Assembly: GCA_035285325.1 (NCBI GenBank)
Contig: JAYKJB010000138.1
Location: 1 to 53,680 of the forward strand
Reading direction: 5' to 3'
Length of the DNA: 53,680 nt
Source: Candidatus Sericytochromatia bacterium
GTDB taxonomy: Bacteria > Cyanobacteriota > Sericytochromatia > S15B-MN24 > JAQBPE01
Shown here: positions 34,215 through 42,708 of the stretch, piece after piece
Layout: the number at the start of each line of letters is the position of its first letter
How positions within the stretch are numbered: the stretch's first letter is position 1
Made by a program: the position numbers and the translations under genes
Notes under the pieces: generated by a model
Told to the model about the DNA's origin: nothing
The model's input: only the letters and a program-made list of their open reading frames with translations
Database searches by the model: none

Positions 34215-35003
34215 CTAAGACGATAAGCCCAAGGCCTTGGTGGCCCGCCCTAAGGCTGCTCCAATGGGGCGAGACAGCGTACCGCCCAGCAAGAACTGGT
34301 CCAGCAGAGAGACCGCCGTGGCGGAAATCCCGATCACCGTCATGGGTACCACCAGCGGAGCCAGGGCCAGTCCGCCCACCGCCACACCCGCGGCTCCGCC
34401 CGCTGCCAGCAGCCCCGCCGCGCCGCCCGTCACGCTGAGCACGGCCAGCCCGGTGGCTTCCTGCTTTTTGACCGGATCATTTTCCATGGCTGCCCGTCCG
34501 ACATCCAGGGCAGCCACGCCCGCGCCCAGCAAGGGGGCGGTGCGGGCCAGGCCATTGAACACCTTGGCCACAGCCGGTGCCTTCGCCGTCAGCACGCCAG
34601 CCAGGCGAACGGCCTCATCCGCGAATTGGGCCGCGAAACGTCCGGCGTAAGAAAGCTTGCCCAAGCCCCCAGACTGCGAGGCTGCTCGCAACACGCGGGC
34701 CGTCGAGGGGACCGCGCGCGCGGCGTCTGCAGCCCCCGCGGTACCGGCCAGGCCATCCACCGCTTTCCGAGCGGGACTGGAGGCCAGCGGGTTGCCCGTC
34801 GGTTCGGCGCCCTCCCGAGACGACGCAGCAGCGACGGCGGACCCGGCGACTTGTTCGGGCTTCGCCTGGGTGGCCATCGCATCCCGGCCAAAGGCGCCCT
34901 TGGCCGACCCGTCCGGCGCGCCACGCTCTGCAGGGCCGGCTTTGGGGGCTGCGGTCGGGCTCGCAGCAGGGAATCCGGAATGCTTGGGATCGTCGGCTCG
35001 CAC
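34215..35003 (-). CDS. Ala/Gly-rich hypothetical protein with hydrophobic C-terminal half
   Basis: No family recognised. The N-terminal 90 residues are low-complexity (Ala, Pro, Gly, Ser, Lys). The middle part contains helical Ala-rich stretches (RFAAQFADEAVRLAGVL), and the C-terminal third has glycine-rich hydrophobic segments (GLAVLSVTGGAAGLLAAGGA and LALAPLVVPMTVIGISATAV) that could insert in a membrane. GTG 35003 is chosen after the purine-rich GAGAGAGAG. ATG 35054 and GTG 35087 are in frame but lack ribosome sites. The composition resembles the unknown protein at 44102-45804. It is convergent with pepA, 49 nt apart. Confidence 0.55.
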   Translation of the reverse strand: MRADDPKHSGFPAASPTAAPKAGPAERGAPDGSAKGAFGRDAMATQAKPEQVAGSAVAAASSREGAEPTGNPLASSPARKAVDGLAGTAGAADAARAVPSTARVLRAASQSGGLGKLSYAGRFAAQFADEAVRLAGVLTAKAPAVAKVFNGLARTAPLLGAGVAALDVGRAAMENDPVKKQEATGLAVLSVTGGAAGLLAAGGAAGVAVGGLALAPLVVPMTVIGISATAVSLLDQFLLGGTLSRPIGAALGRATKALGLSS

Positions 35004-35223
35004 AACACACTCTCTCTCGCCGGGGAACACGCCACACCCAGCTGCTTGTTTCATCCCCCACGGTGAAACGAACTGTCGTCGGATCACAAAAACTTAAGCA
35101 AGGTTTTATTTTGAGAGCCTCGCTCCGCCGTGTGCCTGGCGCGATCTTCAGACTCGGCCGCTCGCGCTCGGGAGCAGCGAGGGCTGAGTGACCGGGGCCT
35201 GCGGCGTGTCTCCCGCCACCCCG

Positions 35224-36354
35224 TCAGGCGTCGTCGTCACTTCCTTCGAGTCGGTCTTCCGGCGTGGCGGCCATTCCCTCCCCATCGACATCGGAATGGT
35301 CCTTGAGCACTTCCCGCAAGACGGCCGTGGCATAACCGCCCGGAGGCAGGCTGAAACGCAGCCAAAATCCCGTTTCAGTGGGGCTGACCTCGGCGTCACC
35401 CAGCGGAATCCGGATGGCGCGACGAGAACCCGGCAAGGGCCTGAAACCCGCTCTTTCCAGGCCCAGCGTTGCCAACACCTGGTCTTCTTCGGCCCGGGCC
35501 CGATCGGCGGCTTCGTGAAATTTACGCCCAAACAGCGGCCCGGTCGCACTGATCTCAAAGTCCGCGGCCCGGCGATTCTCGACCTCGGCGTCCCCCACCT
35601 GGAACTTCCCCCCGCTGACGTGCTTGATGGCGATGTCCCCCCTGAACACCTCTGCAAAGGACCCAATGGCCAGTCGATGCGCCAACCAATCATTGAACAC
35701 CCAGCTCTGCACGGCCTGACAGAGCAGCGTTTCGCGCCACCCTCGGGGCTTCCGCCCCCGCGCCAGAAGTTGCAATCCCTCCCAGGCATTGTCTCCGTCA
35801 CGGCCGAAGCGCTGAGGCCCGAAATAGTTGGGTACCCCGGTCCGTTGAAGGCGGCTCAGTACGGCCCTGGCTTGATCTGCCTGCCCATCGGCGCCGCGTA
35901 CGTGAATCTGGAAGTGGTTGCCGCCTGAATGACCCGCTTGAAGCTTCTTTCCGTGACGGTCCACCTCCAGCAGACGAACCCCGGGAATCTCGGGCCAATG
36001 GTCTATGGAGATCCCGGTGGACGCCGGCAAGGATAGCCATTGGGTGGTGACAGCTCGGCGATCCTTCAGGCCTGCGTGACCCACCGCGTGGACATCAAGC
36101 CCGAATGCTTCCTGCAAGGCGTCCATGACGTCACGGGTCGTCCGGTCCCGCTTCTCGATCCGGACCACCACGTGGTCTCCCTCGCCGTCGAAAGGCGCGG
36201 CCTGTCGCTCGTCCACGCGAAAGTCGTCCACTTCCTGGCGAATGCGGCCCCCGGTACCGGGTACATCCGAGGTAAGGAAAGGCCAACGAGCAGGATCGTA
36301 GAGCCAATGGTCGCGTACAAGGTGGTTCGGCAGGGGCATCATAGGCCCCATCAT
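35224..36354 (-). CDS. truD: TruD, tRNA pseudouridine-13 synthase
   Basis: A 376-residue TruD-family pseudouridine synthase. The hallmark GHAGLKDRRA places the catalytic Asp98; RIRQEVDDFRVDE near the N-terminus and GVPNYFGPQRFGRDGDN in the middle are strongly conserved family segments. It converts U13 of tRNA-Glu to pseudouridine. ATG 36354 is used with AGAGG 4 nt upstream; the following ATG codon is equally possible. The gene is divergent from panE with only 44 nt between starts, so both promoters must lie in or overlap this short gap. Confidence 0.95.
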   Translation of the reverse strand: MMGPMMPLPNHLVRDHWLYDPARWPFLTSDVPGTGGRIRQEVDDFRVDERQAAPFDGEGDHVVVRIEKRDRTTRDVMDALQEAFGLDVHAVGHAGLKDRRAVTTQWLSLPASTGISIDHWPEIPGVRLLEVDRHGKKLQAGHSGGNHFQIHVRGADGQADQARAVLSRLQRTGVPNYFGPQRFGRDGDNAWEGLQLLARGRKPRGWRETLLCQAVQSWVFNDWLAHRLAIGSFAEVFRGDIAIKHVSGGKFQVGDAEVENRRAADFEISATGPLFGRKFHEAADRARAEEDQVLATLGLERAGFRPLPGSRRAIRIPLGDAEVSPTETGFWLRFSLPPGGYATAVLREVLKDHSDVDGEGMAATPEDRLEGSDDDA

Positions 36355-36398
36355 ACGCCTCTGAGAGGCGGCCGGGGCGATGTTGCCGGGAGGGGTGC

Positions 36399-37367
36399 TT
36401 GAAACTCAGAGAGGCACCTGCCAATCCCCCTGTCTGGATCATTGGAGCCGGGGCGATCGGTCTCTACATGGCGGCCCATCTCAGTCACGTCACCCGCGTG
36501 ACCTTGGCGGCTCGTGCGGCGCGCGCCACCTGGCTGGCAGAGTCCGGCTTCCAGCTGGCTGGCGCGGAGAGCGGGGACTTTCGCCCGGAGGTGGTGCCCA
36601 TCGATCAGGCCTTTGCCATCCCGGAAGAGGCCATCGTCGTGGTGGCGACCAAAGCCACCGACCTGGAAAAGCTGGTCGGCGTTCTCTCGCCGAATGTGGC
36701 GGCCGGGCAGACCGTCGCCCTCGTCCAGAATGGCCTTGGCGTCCATAAATTTGCCCGATCATATCTGCCCACCGCTCATCTGGTTCGCCTGACATGCTGG
36801 GTGGGCGTCTCCCTCGAGCAGGGGCGTCGAGCCGTGGTGGCCGGCGCGCCGCTGTTCGAGTCAGGATATGATCAGCCGGAAGTCGGCAAGGCCTCCGAGC
36901 AGGTTCTGGCGCTGTTGAATGCCGCCAATCTGCGCGCCAGACACGGTGGTAGCGTGGCGGAGGTCGAGTGGCGCAAGGCGTTGTTGAATCTCAGTGTCAG
37001 CGGCATCTGTGCGGTGCTGGATGAACGGAACGGGGCCATCCTGGGGTCCCCGGAATTGAGGGAAATCGTGGAGGATATCCTCGCCGAGGCCATGCCCGTC
37101 GCCGCGGCGGAGGGGGTGGTGTTGGGCCCCCAGGACGCGGACCGTGTCTTCACGGCCCTCGACAACACCCGTGACAACTGGAACGCCATGATTCAGGATC
37201 TGCGTCGAGGAGCCAGCACCGAGATGCCATTTCTGAACGCGGCGGTGGACCGCCTGGCCAGGCGGCATGGCTTGCGAGCTCCGGTCAATGCCACGATCGC
37301 CCGCCTGATCACGCACATCACCCGCGGAGGGAGACGCGCCGGCGGTGGTGCGCGGGCCACGGATTGA
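36399..37367 (+). CDS. panE: 2-dehydropantoate 2-reductase (ketopantoate reductase)
   Basis: A 322-residue PanE/ApbA protein. IIGAGAIG at residues 14-21 binds NADPH; VQNGLG contains Asn111; EWRKALLNLSVSG carries the catalytic Lys193 and the conserved Asn197; QDLRRGASTEMPFLNAAV is the C-terminal signature of the family. It reduces ketopantoate to pantoate for CoA synthesis, which also supplies the phosphopantetheine arm that ACPs need. The TTG start at 36399 is decided by GGGAGG at 36388-36393, 5 nt upstream. Some family members act on other 2-keto acids, so the substrate is probable rather than certain. Confidence 0.9.
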   Translation: MKLREAPANPPVWIIGAGAIGLYMAAHLSHVTRVTLAARAARATWLAESGFQLAGAESGDFRPEVVPIDQAFAIPEEAIVVVATKATDLEKLVGVLSPNVAAGQTVALVQNGLGVHKFARSYLPTAHLVRLTCWVGVSLEQGRRAVVAGAPLFESGYDQPEVGKASEQVLALLNAANLRARHGGSVAEVEWRKALLNLSVSGICAVLDERNGAILGSPELREIVEDILAEAMPVAAAEGVVLGPQDADRVFTALDNTRDNWNAMIQDLRRGASTEMPFLNAAVDRLARRHGLRAPVNATIARLITHITRGGRRAGGGARATD

Positions 37368-37452
37368 TGGGCTTCGTGGCATGCCTCAGCCTGCCGTCGA
37401 CGCAACAGGAAAGGGCGGCGAACGCCACCTGCCTCCGCAGGCTCGCCTGGAG

Positions 37453-37890
37453 CTAATTCGCAGTCTCGGGGCGGATCACCAGCACCGCCCCCCGCCATTG
37501 GTGCAGAACCGCATCCGAGATGCTGCCCATCAGCAGGCGTTCCAGGCCGTTTTTTCCGTGTGCCCCCAGGACGAGGATGTCCGCGGCGAGTTCACCCGCC
37601 AGTGCCACGATTTCATGGGCAGGGTCTCCTTCACGTCCGTGCGTCTTGGCCTTCAAACCGAGGTTCCCCAGCACCGCGAGGGCGTTTTGGAGGTGGGATT
37701 CAGCTTGAGTCATTTCGCGATGGACCTGGGCGGCCGCAGCAAAACCCACCTCACCAGCCGCAATCAGTGGTACCACATTCGCGACACTGACCACGTGGAG
37801 TTCCGCTGCTTGCAGCGGCAACAGCGTGGCTGCCCGTCGGATGGCCTGATGGGAGCAGGGACTACCATCGGTCGCGATCAAAATTTTCAC
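37453..37890 (-). CDS. Universal stress protein (UspA family)
   Basis: A 145-residue single Usp domain. It begins VKILIATDGS, the usual first strand and loop, and ends with GAHGKNGLERLLMGS, the G-x2-G-x9-GS motif of ATP-binding members, followed by VLVIRPE. GTG 37890 has AGGAGGTGG just upstream. Such proteins are induced by growth arrest and other stresses; a specific role cannot be given. It is divergent from the two-component cluster starting at 38111, with 220 nt of shared upstream DNA in which I see no convincing promoter pair. Confidence 0.93.
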   Translation of the reverse strand: MKILIATDGSPCSHQAIRRAATLLPLQAAELHVVSVANVVPLIAAGEVGFAAAAQVHREMTQAESHLQNALAVLGNLGLKAKTHGREGDPAHEIVALAGELAADILVLGAHGKNGLERLLMGSISDAVLHQWRGAVLVIRPETAN

Positions 37891-38110
37891 TGGCCACCTC
37901 CTTGGACGCATCGAGCCGACGGCTCGGCCCCTTGACGGCCCCCATCGGTCGGGCGTGCGTCTCAGATATCCTAGCGGGCCTGGGGTTCACAGGCTTGGGG
38001 GGATTTTACGGAACTGTTTGTCACCGGAAGAAGGACCTCCGCAAGAAACCCCGATGCTTTGCCACGAGCACAGTGATACCTTGGGAGGCGGCGAGGGAGG
38101 CAACGCTGAC

Positions 38111-38767
38111 ATGGCCGAGAAGACACGCATACTCATCGCGGATGACCACGCCGTGGTGTTGGCCGGCCTGTCGGCGATTCTCTCGCTGGAGCCAGACTTC
38201 GACCTGGTGGGGCAGGCGCGCGACGGAGACGAAGCCGTGCGACTCGCGCTCGTCAGTCGTCCCGATGTCGTGGTGTTGGACTTGCAGATGCCCAAATTGG
38301 ACGGCTTTCAGGCGTTGGCGCGGTTGCGTGCTCATCTTCCGGAGACCCAGGTGCTGATCCTCACCTCGTTGGATGACGAGGCCTCCATCTACCGCGTCCT
38401 GCAAGCCGGAGGTTCTGGTTATGTCCTCAAAAAAGCCGCAGAAGTGGAACTCGTGGGAGCTGTGCGGGAGGTTCGCAGAGGGGGCGCCTTCATTCGACCC
38501 CAGTACGAGGCCCACCTGGCCGCCGATTTTCTGGAACGCCTGGAGGCTGGCGGCGCAGACCCCCAAACCTTCGAGCGTTTGACGCCGCGCGAGCGTGAGA
38601 TTCTTGGCTTCGTGGCCAAAGGGTTAACCAACCAGCAAATTGCCAGCCACCTCGTGATCAGTGTCCGCACCGTAGAAACCCATCGCGCCCATTTGATGGA
38701 CAAGCTGGGCTTCAAAAAACGCTCCGAACTGGTGGACTATGCCATTCGAAAGGGTTTTTTGACGTGA
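38111..38767 (+). CDS. NarL/LuxR-family response regulator
   Basis: From ATG 38111 (GGGAGG 10 nt upstream) the protein has 218 residues. The receiver has ADDHAVV, phospho-acceptor Asp57 in VLDLQMP, TSLDDE and the Lys of LKKAAE. The C-terminal LuxR helix-turn-helix reads TPREREILGFVAKGLTNQQI and SVRTVETHRAHLMDKLG. It is a DNA-binding transcription factor controlled by phosphorylation. No full kinase lies directly next to it on this strand. Its stop overlaps the start of the small dimerisation-domain protein by 4 nt (GTGA), so the two should be produced together. Confidence 0.93.
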   Translation: MAEKTRILIADDHAVVLAGLSAILSLEPDFDLVGQARDGDEAVRLALVSRPDVVVLDLQMPKLDGFQALARLRAHLPETQVLILTSLDDEASIYRVLQAGGSGYVLKKAAEVELVGAVREVRRGGAFIRPQYEAHLAADFLERLEAGGADPQTFERLTPREREILGFVAKGLTNQQIASHLVISVRTVETHRAHLMDKLGFKKRSELVDYAIRKGFLT

Positions 38768-39066
38768 GTGACGAAAAAATCCTGTCGCTGAGGAACCCCT
38801 CGGATTCAGCCTCGGCTGAAGCCGCGCTGGCCCTTTTCGGCCATACCATGCGCACGACCATCAACGCGGCCTTGGGATTCTCGGAAGTACTTACTCAAGG
38901 CCATTTTGGTCCCATCAGCGAGGTCCAACGAGAGGCCCTGCTGCGGATCAGTCGCAACGCGCGCACGATGGTTCATGTGCTCGACGATTACATCGAGGGC
39001 CGGCGGGAGAGGGGCGAGGCGTTTCCCCACTCTGAGACACAGGAGCCAGCCCCACCAGTGGAATGA
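38764..39066 (+). CDS. stand-alone HisKA (DHp) dimerisation domain protein
   Basis: This 100-residue protein consists almost entirely of a histidine-kinase dimerisation helix hairpin. FGHTMRTTINAALGFSEVL aligns with the usual SHELRTPLNAILGFSEL, with His27 kept, followed by the second helix REALLRISRNARTMVHVLDDY. No ATPase domain follows; the protein ends in a short acidic tail. The acidic residue normally next to His is Thr28 here, which argues against normal kinase chemistry. The GTG start overlaps the response regulator stop. It may be a phosphotransfer hub, a phosphatase or a dimerisation antagonist for the neighbouring kinases. It is not a fragment created by a visible frameshift. Confidence 0.7.
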   Translation: MSDEKILSLRNPSDSASAEAALALFGHTMRTTINAALGFSEVLTQGHFGPISEVQREALLRISRNARTMVHVLDDYIEGRRERGEAFPHSETQEPAPPVE

Positions 39067-39084
39067 CACTCAACCGGCCGCGTG

Positions 39085-40182
39085 TCAGGCTCCGCCCTTC
39101 TCCAATGGTAGGCTGAAGCTGAAGACACTGCCGCCACCGGGGGCGTCCTCCACGCGAATGGCCCCACCGAGCGCCGTCATGGCCCGGTGACAGAAGGCCA
39201 GACCCAGTCCATAGCCGCGCTGGCGACCACCGCTCTCGCCGCCGCCCTGCGCATAACGGTCGAAAATCCGGGCCTTGTCGACATCCGGAATGCCAGGCCC
39301 GGTGTCGTGGACTTCCACCAGCAGCCTGTCCTCCACGGTCCGGGCGCATATCTGGACAGCCCCTTCCGGAGTGAATTTGAGGGCGTTGGCCAGCAGGTTT
39401 TCGATCAGGCGCTTGACCAGGTCGGGGTCAGTCCTGACCGCCGGAAGATCGGGGGGTACAGCGGCACTCATGGCCAGGCCTCGAGACACCGCCATGGGGC
39501 GCAGGATGGTCAAGCAACGTTTGATCAGCGGCCCCAGTTCGACCCGCTGAAAGTTGGGAACGAACCCCTCCTCCTCCAAGGCGCTGGCCTGCAGGAGACC
39601 ATCCACAAGGGCGGCCACCTCCTCCGTGGCCGTGGTGGCATGGTCCAGCATGATCCAGCGCGTCGATCCCTCTTCTTCCTGACGCTTGAGCACGCCCAAC
39701 GTGAGCCGAACGCCATCCAGAGGAGCGCGCATGTCGTGGACCAGCATCGAGGCGAAGTCACGCCTCAACCTGTCGAGCTCGCGTTCCGCTTGCGAGAGGC
39801 GCAAAACACTTCGGAGGCGGACGACGAGCTCATCCATCTGAATCGGTTTGGTCAGGTATTCGGTGGCTCCCAATTCGAGGCCCCGCTCGACCAGGGCGGC
39901 TTCACGTGCGTTGGCTGTCAGGATGACCACTGGAATGCGTCGTGTTCTGGCTGACTGGCGCAACTGCTCAAGGACCTGGAATCCATCCATGCCTGGCATG
40001 GCAAGGTCCAGCAGAATCAGGTCGGGGCTGTGCTCTCTGGCCATTTTCAGACCGGTCGGTCCGTCTTGGGCCAGCAAGACGCCAAATCCGCGTGCATCCA
40101 GGATGGCGTCCATGAGCGCCAGGTTGTCCTCCTGGTCGTCGATCACGAGAATTTGACGCGCGGATTCGTTTTCAGTCGGCAT
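39085..40182 (-). CDS. response-regulator/histidine-kinase hybrid (REC-HisKA-HATPase)
   Basis: A 365-residue soluble protein. The receiver (10-125) has Asp59 in LLDLAMPG, TANAR and Lys112 in TKPIQ. A coiled linker leads to HisKA with His149 in VHDMRAPLDG, then an ATPase domain with NLLANALKFT, DTGPGIPD and GYGLGLAF. The receiver-first order means another kinase can control this kinase's output. ATG 40182 has no ribosome site, but a perfect TATAAT ends exactly 6 nt upstream, so the mRNA would start at the ATG (leaderless). The longer open frame to 40332 would run through the divergent promoter. It is convergent with the HisKA-only gene, 18 nt apart. Confidence 0.88.
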   Translation of the reverse strand: MPTENESARQILVIDDQEDNLALMDAILDARGFGVLLAQDGPTGLKMAREHSPDLILLDLAMPGMDGFQVLEQLRQSARTRRIPVVILTANAREAALVERGLELGATEYLTKPIQMDELVVRLRSVLRLSQAERELDRLRRDFASMLVHDMRAPLDGVRLTLGVLKRQEEEGSTRWIMLDHATTATEEVAALVDGLLQASALEEEGFVPNFQRVELGPLIKRCLTILRPMAVSRGLAMSAAVPPDLPAVRTDPDLVKRLIENLLANALKFTPEGAVQICARTVEDRLLVEVHDTGPGIPDVDKARIFDRYAQGGGESGGRQRGYGLGLAFCHRAMTALGGAIRVEDAPGGGSVFSFSLPLEKGGA

Positions 40183-40188
40183 GTCGCC

Positions 40189-40194
40189 ATTATA
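40189..40194 (-). promoter_or_regulatory. -10 element of a leaderless transcript
   Basis: TATAAT on the minus strand is followed by GGCGAC and then ATG at 40182, so position +1 coincides with the A of the start codon. No convincing -35 is seen at 17 nt. It is the divergent partner of the promoter at 40226-40254. Confidence 0.6.
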
Positions 40195-40225
40195 GTCGGC
40201 TTCTGACTTGACGCGTGCAGCATCG

Positions 40226-40254
40226 TGGACGCTCGCGGTGCTGGAACCTATAAT
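40226..40254 (+). promoter_or_regulatory. sigma70-type promoter for the GAF hybrid kinase
   Basis: TGGACG (40226-40231) and TATAAT (40249-40254) with a 17-nt spacer. The predicted start near 40261 leaves about 19 nt of leader, containing GGGGGAGG, before GTG 40280. Confidence 0.7.
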
Positions 40255-40279
40255 GTGGCGGAGCAGGGGGGAGGCAGGC

Positions 40280-42292
40280 GTGCAGGCATCTTTGCGCGAA
40301 CAAAAACTGCAGCAGCTCGTGGAAGCCGGCATGTTGCTCCATCAGGGCTTGGACCTCGATGCGGTGTTGCAACGTTTGGTGGCGTTGGCCTCGCATCTGG
40401 TGGATGCCAAGTACGCCGCGTTGGCCTCGCTGGATGAGAACGGCCGGATCGAGCGTTTTCTGCACCACGGGCTGACGGAAGAACAGGTGGCGGCCATGCC
40501 ACACCTCCCCGAAGGCAAGGGACTTCTGGGCGCGTTGCTCACGGAGGGGCGCCCCCTGCGGGTGGCGGACATGCCCAAAGACCCGCGCTCGTCAGGGTTT
40601 CCTGCCAACCACCCTCCCATGAGAGGCTTTCTCGGAGTGCCCATTCTTCGTCGAGGTAAGGTATTCGGGCGCCTTTACTGCACGGAAAAACGCAGCAGCG
40701 ATGCCTTCACCGCGGAAGATGAGGAATTCGCCATCATGCTGGCGGCGCAGGCGGCGGTGGCCATCGAAAACGCTGAACTTTACGAGCAAGCTCGTTCCGC
40801 CAGTCGCCTCAAGAGCGAGTTTCTGGCCAATATGAGCCACGAGTTGCGCACCCCCATGAACGCCATCTTGGGGTTCACCGAACTGGTGTCGAATGGGGCG
40901 TTGGGGCCTGTAACGGACAAGCAACGGGAAGGCCTCGGACGGGTTCTTCGCAACGCTCGGAATCTGCTCGAGCTGATCAACGGGGTGCTCGATCTGTCCA
41001 AGATCGAAGCAGGCAAGATGGAGCTGGCTGAAGCCGACTTTGCGCCTCGTGGCCTGGTTGAAGGCTGTATCACCGCACTTGAATCCTTGGCGTCGAACAA
41101 GGGCCTGTCGATCGAGTTGGCCGTTCAGGACTCGCCTGCGCGCGTCACGGGCGACGAGGGAAAAGTGCGGCAAATTGTGGTCAACCTGCTCTCGAATGCC
41201 ATCAAATTCACGGAACGCGGCACCATTCAGGTGCGTCTGTCCGGAGAGCCTCAGGGCTGGAGCGTGGCAGTCACCGATACAGGAATCGGCATTGCGCCTG
41301 AGCATCAGCGATTGATCTTCGAGGAATTTCGCCAGGTGGACTCCTCCAGCACGCGCCAGGTGGGCGGCACGGGCCTCGGTCTGGCCATCAGCCTCAGAAT
41401 GGCCCAGATGATGGGGGGCACGGTTCGCGTGGAGAGTGAACTGGGAGTTGGAAGCACGTTCACCTTGTCACTTCCGCTGGCCCCCGGGATGGAAGACTCT
41501 TCGACGCCGGGAGCCTGCTTGGCGACGGGTGAGCGGCCGCCCGGAACCGTGGTGTTGGCGATCGACGATGACGCCGATGTTCTGGCCCTGATGGTCAATC
41601 GATTCCAAGGCAGCGAATTCAGTGTCTTGACTGCCCTGGGCGGAGAAGCGGGGCTCCAGGCGGCGGAGCGGCTATGCCCCGACGTGATCACGCTGGATGT
41701 CATGATGCCGGGACTGGACGGTTGGGAGGTGTTGCGACGCTTGAAGGCCAATCCGGTCCTCGCGGAAATTCCCGTGGTGATGATGAGCATCGTGGAGGAT
41801 CGGGCGATGGCGTTTGGCCTGGGTGCCTCGGATTGTATTGTCAAACCCATTGCCAGTGAGCGCCTGCTGGAAACCTTGCGACGAACCATCAAAGGGGTTC
41901 CCGGTCAGGCGCATCAGGTCCTGATTGTCGACGACGAACCCGATGCGCGCGCGCTGGTGCGTGACCTTGCGCGTTCGGCGGGCTTCGACGTCCGTGAGGC
42001 GTCTGATGGGCAGCAGGCGATGGCGGCCATCCGGGAACGGCGCCCTGATCTGGTCGTTCTCGACATTTTGATGCCCGAGATGGATGGCTTCCTGGTGATC
42101 GAAACCCTGGCCTCCGATGCCGACCTGCGGACCATTCCCGTGATTGTGTTGACTGCAATGACGCTCACCCCGCGCGATGAGGAGCGCCTCAGTGCGGGAG
42201 CGCAGCGCATCCTGCGCAAGGCGTCCCTGAACGCGGACTCTTTGCTGCTCGAGCTGCGTGCGGTTCTCGCTCAGAAAGGCTCTCATTCCTGA
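40280..42292 (+). CDS. hybrid sensor histidine kinase (GAF-HisKA-HATPase-REC-REC)
   Basis: GTG 40280 follows GGGGGAGG by 6 nt; the protein has 670 residues and no membrane segment. Domains: GAF sensor (15-170, with GFLGVPI and a VAIENAELYEQA exit helix), HisKA with His187 in SHELRTPMNA, ATPase with NLLSNAIKFT, DTGIGIAP and GTGLGLA, then receiver 1 (Asp473 in LDVMMPG, VKPI) and receiver 2 (Asp595 in LDILMPE). It probably senses a small soluble ligand or redox signal. The next gene, a lone receiver, overlaps the stop by 1 nt (TGATG), so signal flow His to Asp to further receivers is likely. Confidence 0.93.
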   Translation: MQASLREQKLQQLVEAGMLLHQGLDLDAVLQRLVALASHLVDAKYAALASLDENGRIERFLHHGLTEEQVAAMPHLPEGKGLLGALLTEGRPLRVADMPKDPRSSGFPANHPPMRGFLGVPILRRGKVFGRLYCTEKRSSDAFTAEDEEFAIMLAAQAAVAIENAELYEQARSASRLKSEFLANMSHELRTPMNAILGFTELVSNGALGPVTDKQREGLGRVLRNARNLLELINGVLDLSKIEAGKMELAEADFAPRGLVEGCITALESLASNKGLSIELAVQDSPARVTGDEGKVRQIVVNLLSNAIKFTERGTIQVRLSGEPQGWSVAVTDTGIGIAPEHQRLIFEEFRQVDSSSTRQVGGTGLGLAISLRMAQMMGGTVRVESELGVGSTFTLSLPLAPGMEDSSTPGACLATGERPPGTVVLAIDDDADVLALMVNRFQGSEFSVLTALGGEAGLQAAERLCPDVITLDVMMPGLDGWEVLRRLKANPVLAEIPVVMMSIVEDRAMAFGLGASDCIVKPIASERLLETLRRTIKGVPGQAHQVLIVDDEPDARALVRDLARSAGFDVREASDGQQAMAAIRERRPDLVVLDILMPEMDGFLVIETLASDADLRTIPVIVLTAMTLTPRDEERLSAGAQRILRKASLNADSLLLELRAVLAQKGSHS

Positions 42293-42663
42293 TGCGCATA
42301 CTGCTGGTCGAGGATGTCGAGGACAATCGGGCATTGGCTCGTTTTCTGTTGGAATCTCAGGGTGTTGACGTGGACGAGGCCTGCACGGGGCGCGAAGCGC
42401 TTGAGGCCCTTGGGAAGCGGCAACCTGACCTGATCCTGATGGACCTTTCGTTACCGGATATGGATGGTTGGGACGCCACGCGGTCGATCTTGACGACGCC
42501 TGAGTGGCGCAACATCCCTATCGTGGCCCTGACGGCGCACGCCATGGCGGGCGATCGGGAGCGGGTCATGGCGCACGGGTTTCGGGGCTACATGTCCAAA
42601 CCGATCGATGTGTCGACCTTTTGCGACCAGGTCCTGTCCTTCTTGCCGTCTGCCTCGGTCTGA
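42292..42663 (+). CDS. single-domain response regulator (DivK/CheY-like)
   Basis: A 123-residue receiver with no output domain: VEDVEDN for the acidic pocket, Asp51 in LMDLSLPD, TAHAM and Lys in SKPIDVSTF. Its start ATG shares one base with the stop of the hybrid kinase, so the two are translated together. Lone receivers of this type relay phosphate to another protein or bind a partner. Here it is the natural output or sink of the upstream kinase, though its partner is not identifiable from the window. Confidence 0.92.
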   Translation: MRILLVEDVEDNRALARFLLESQGVDVDEACTGREALEALGKRQPDLILMDLSLPDMDGWDATRSILTTPEWRNIPIVALTAHAMAGDRERVMAHGFRGYMSKPIDVSTFCDQVLSFLPSASV

Positions 42664-42708
42664 GAGGCACTGACCCAAGTCGGCTCATCCCCGGGAGTGG
42701 AGCGTTCG

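Noticed and set aside
35160-35195. Terminator after truD
   Set aside because: A short CTCGC/GCGAG stem is present, but the region is simply GC-rich and no T-run follows.
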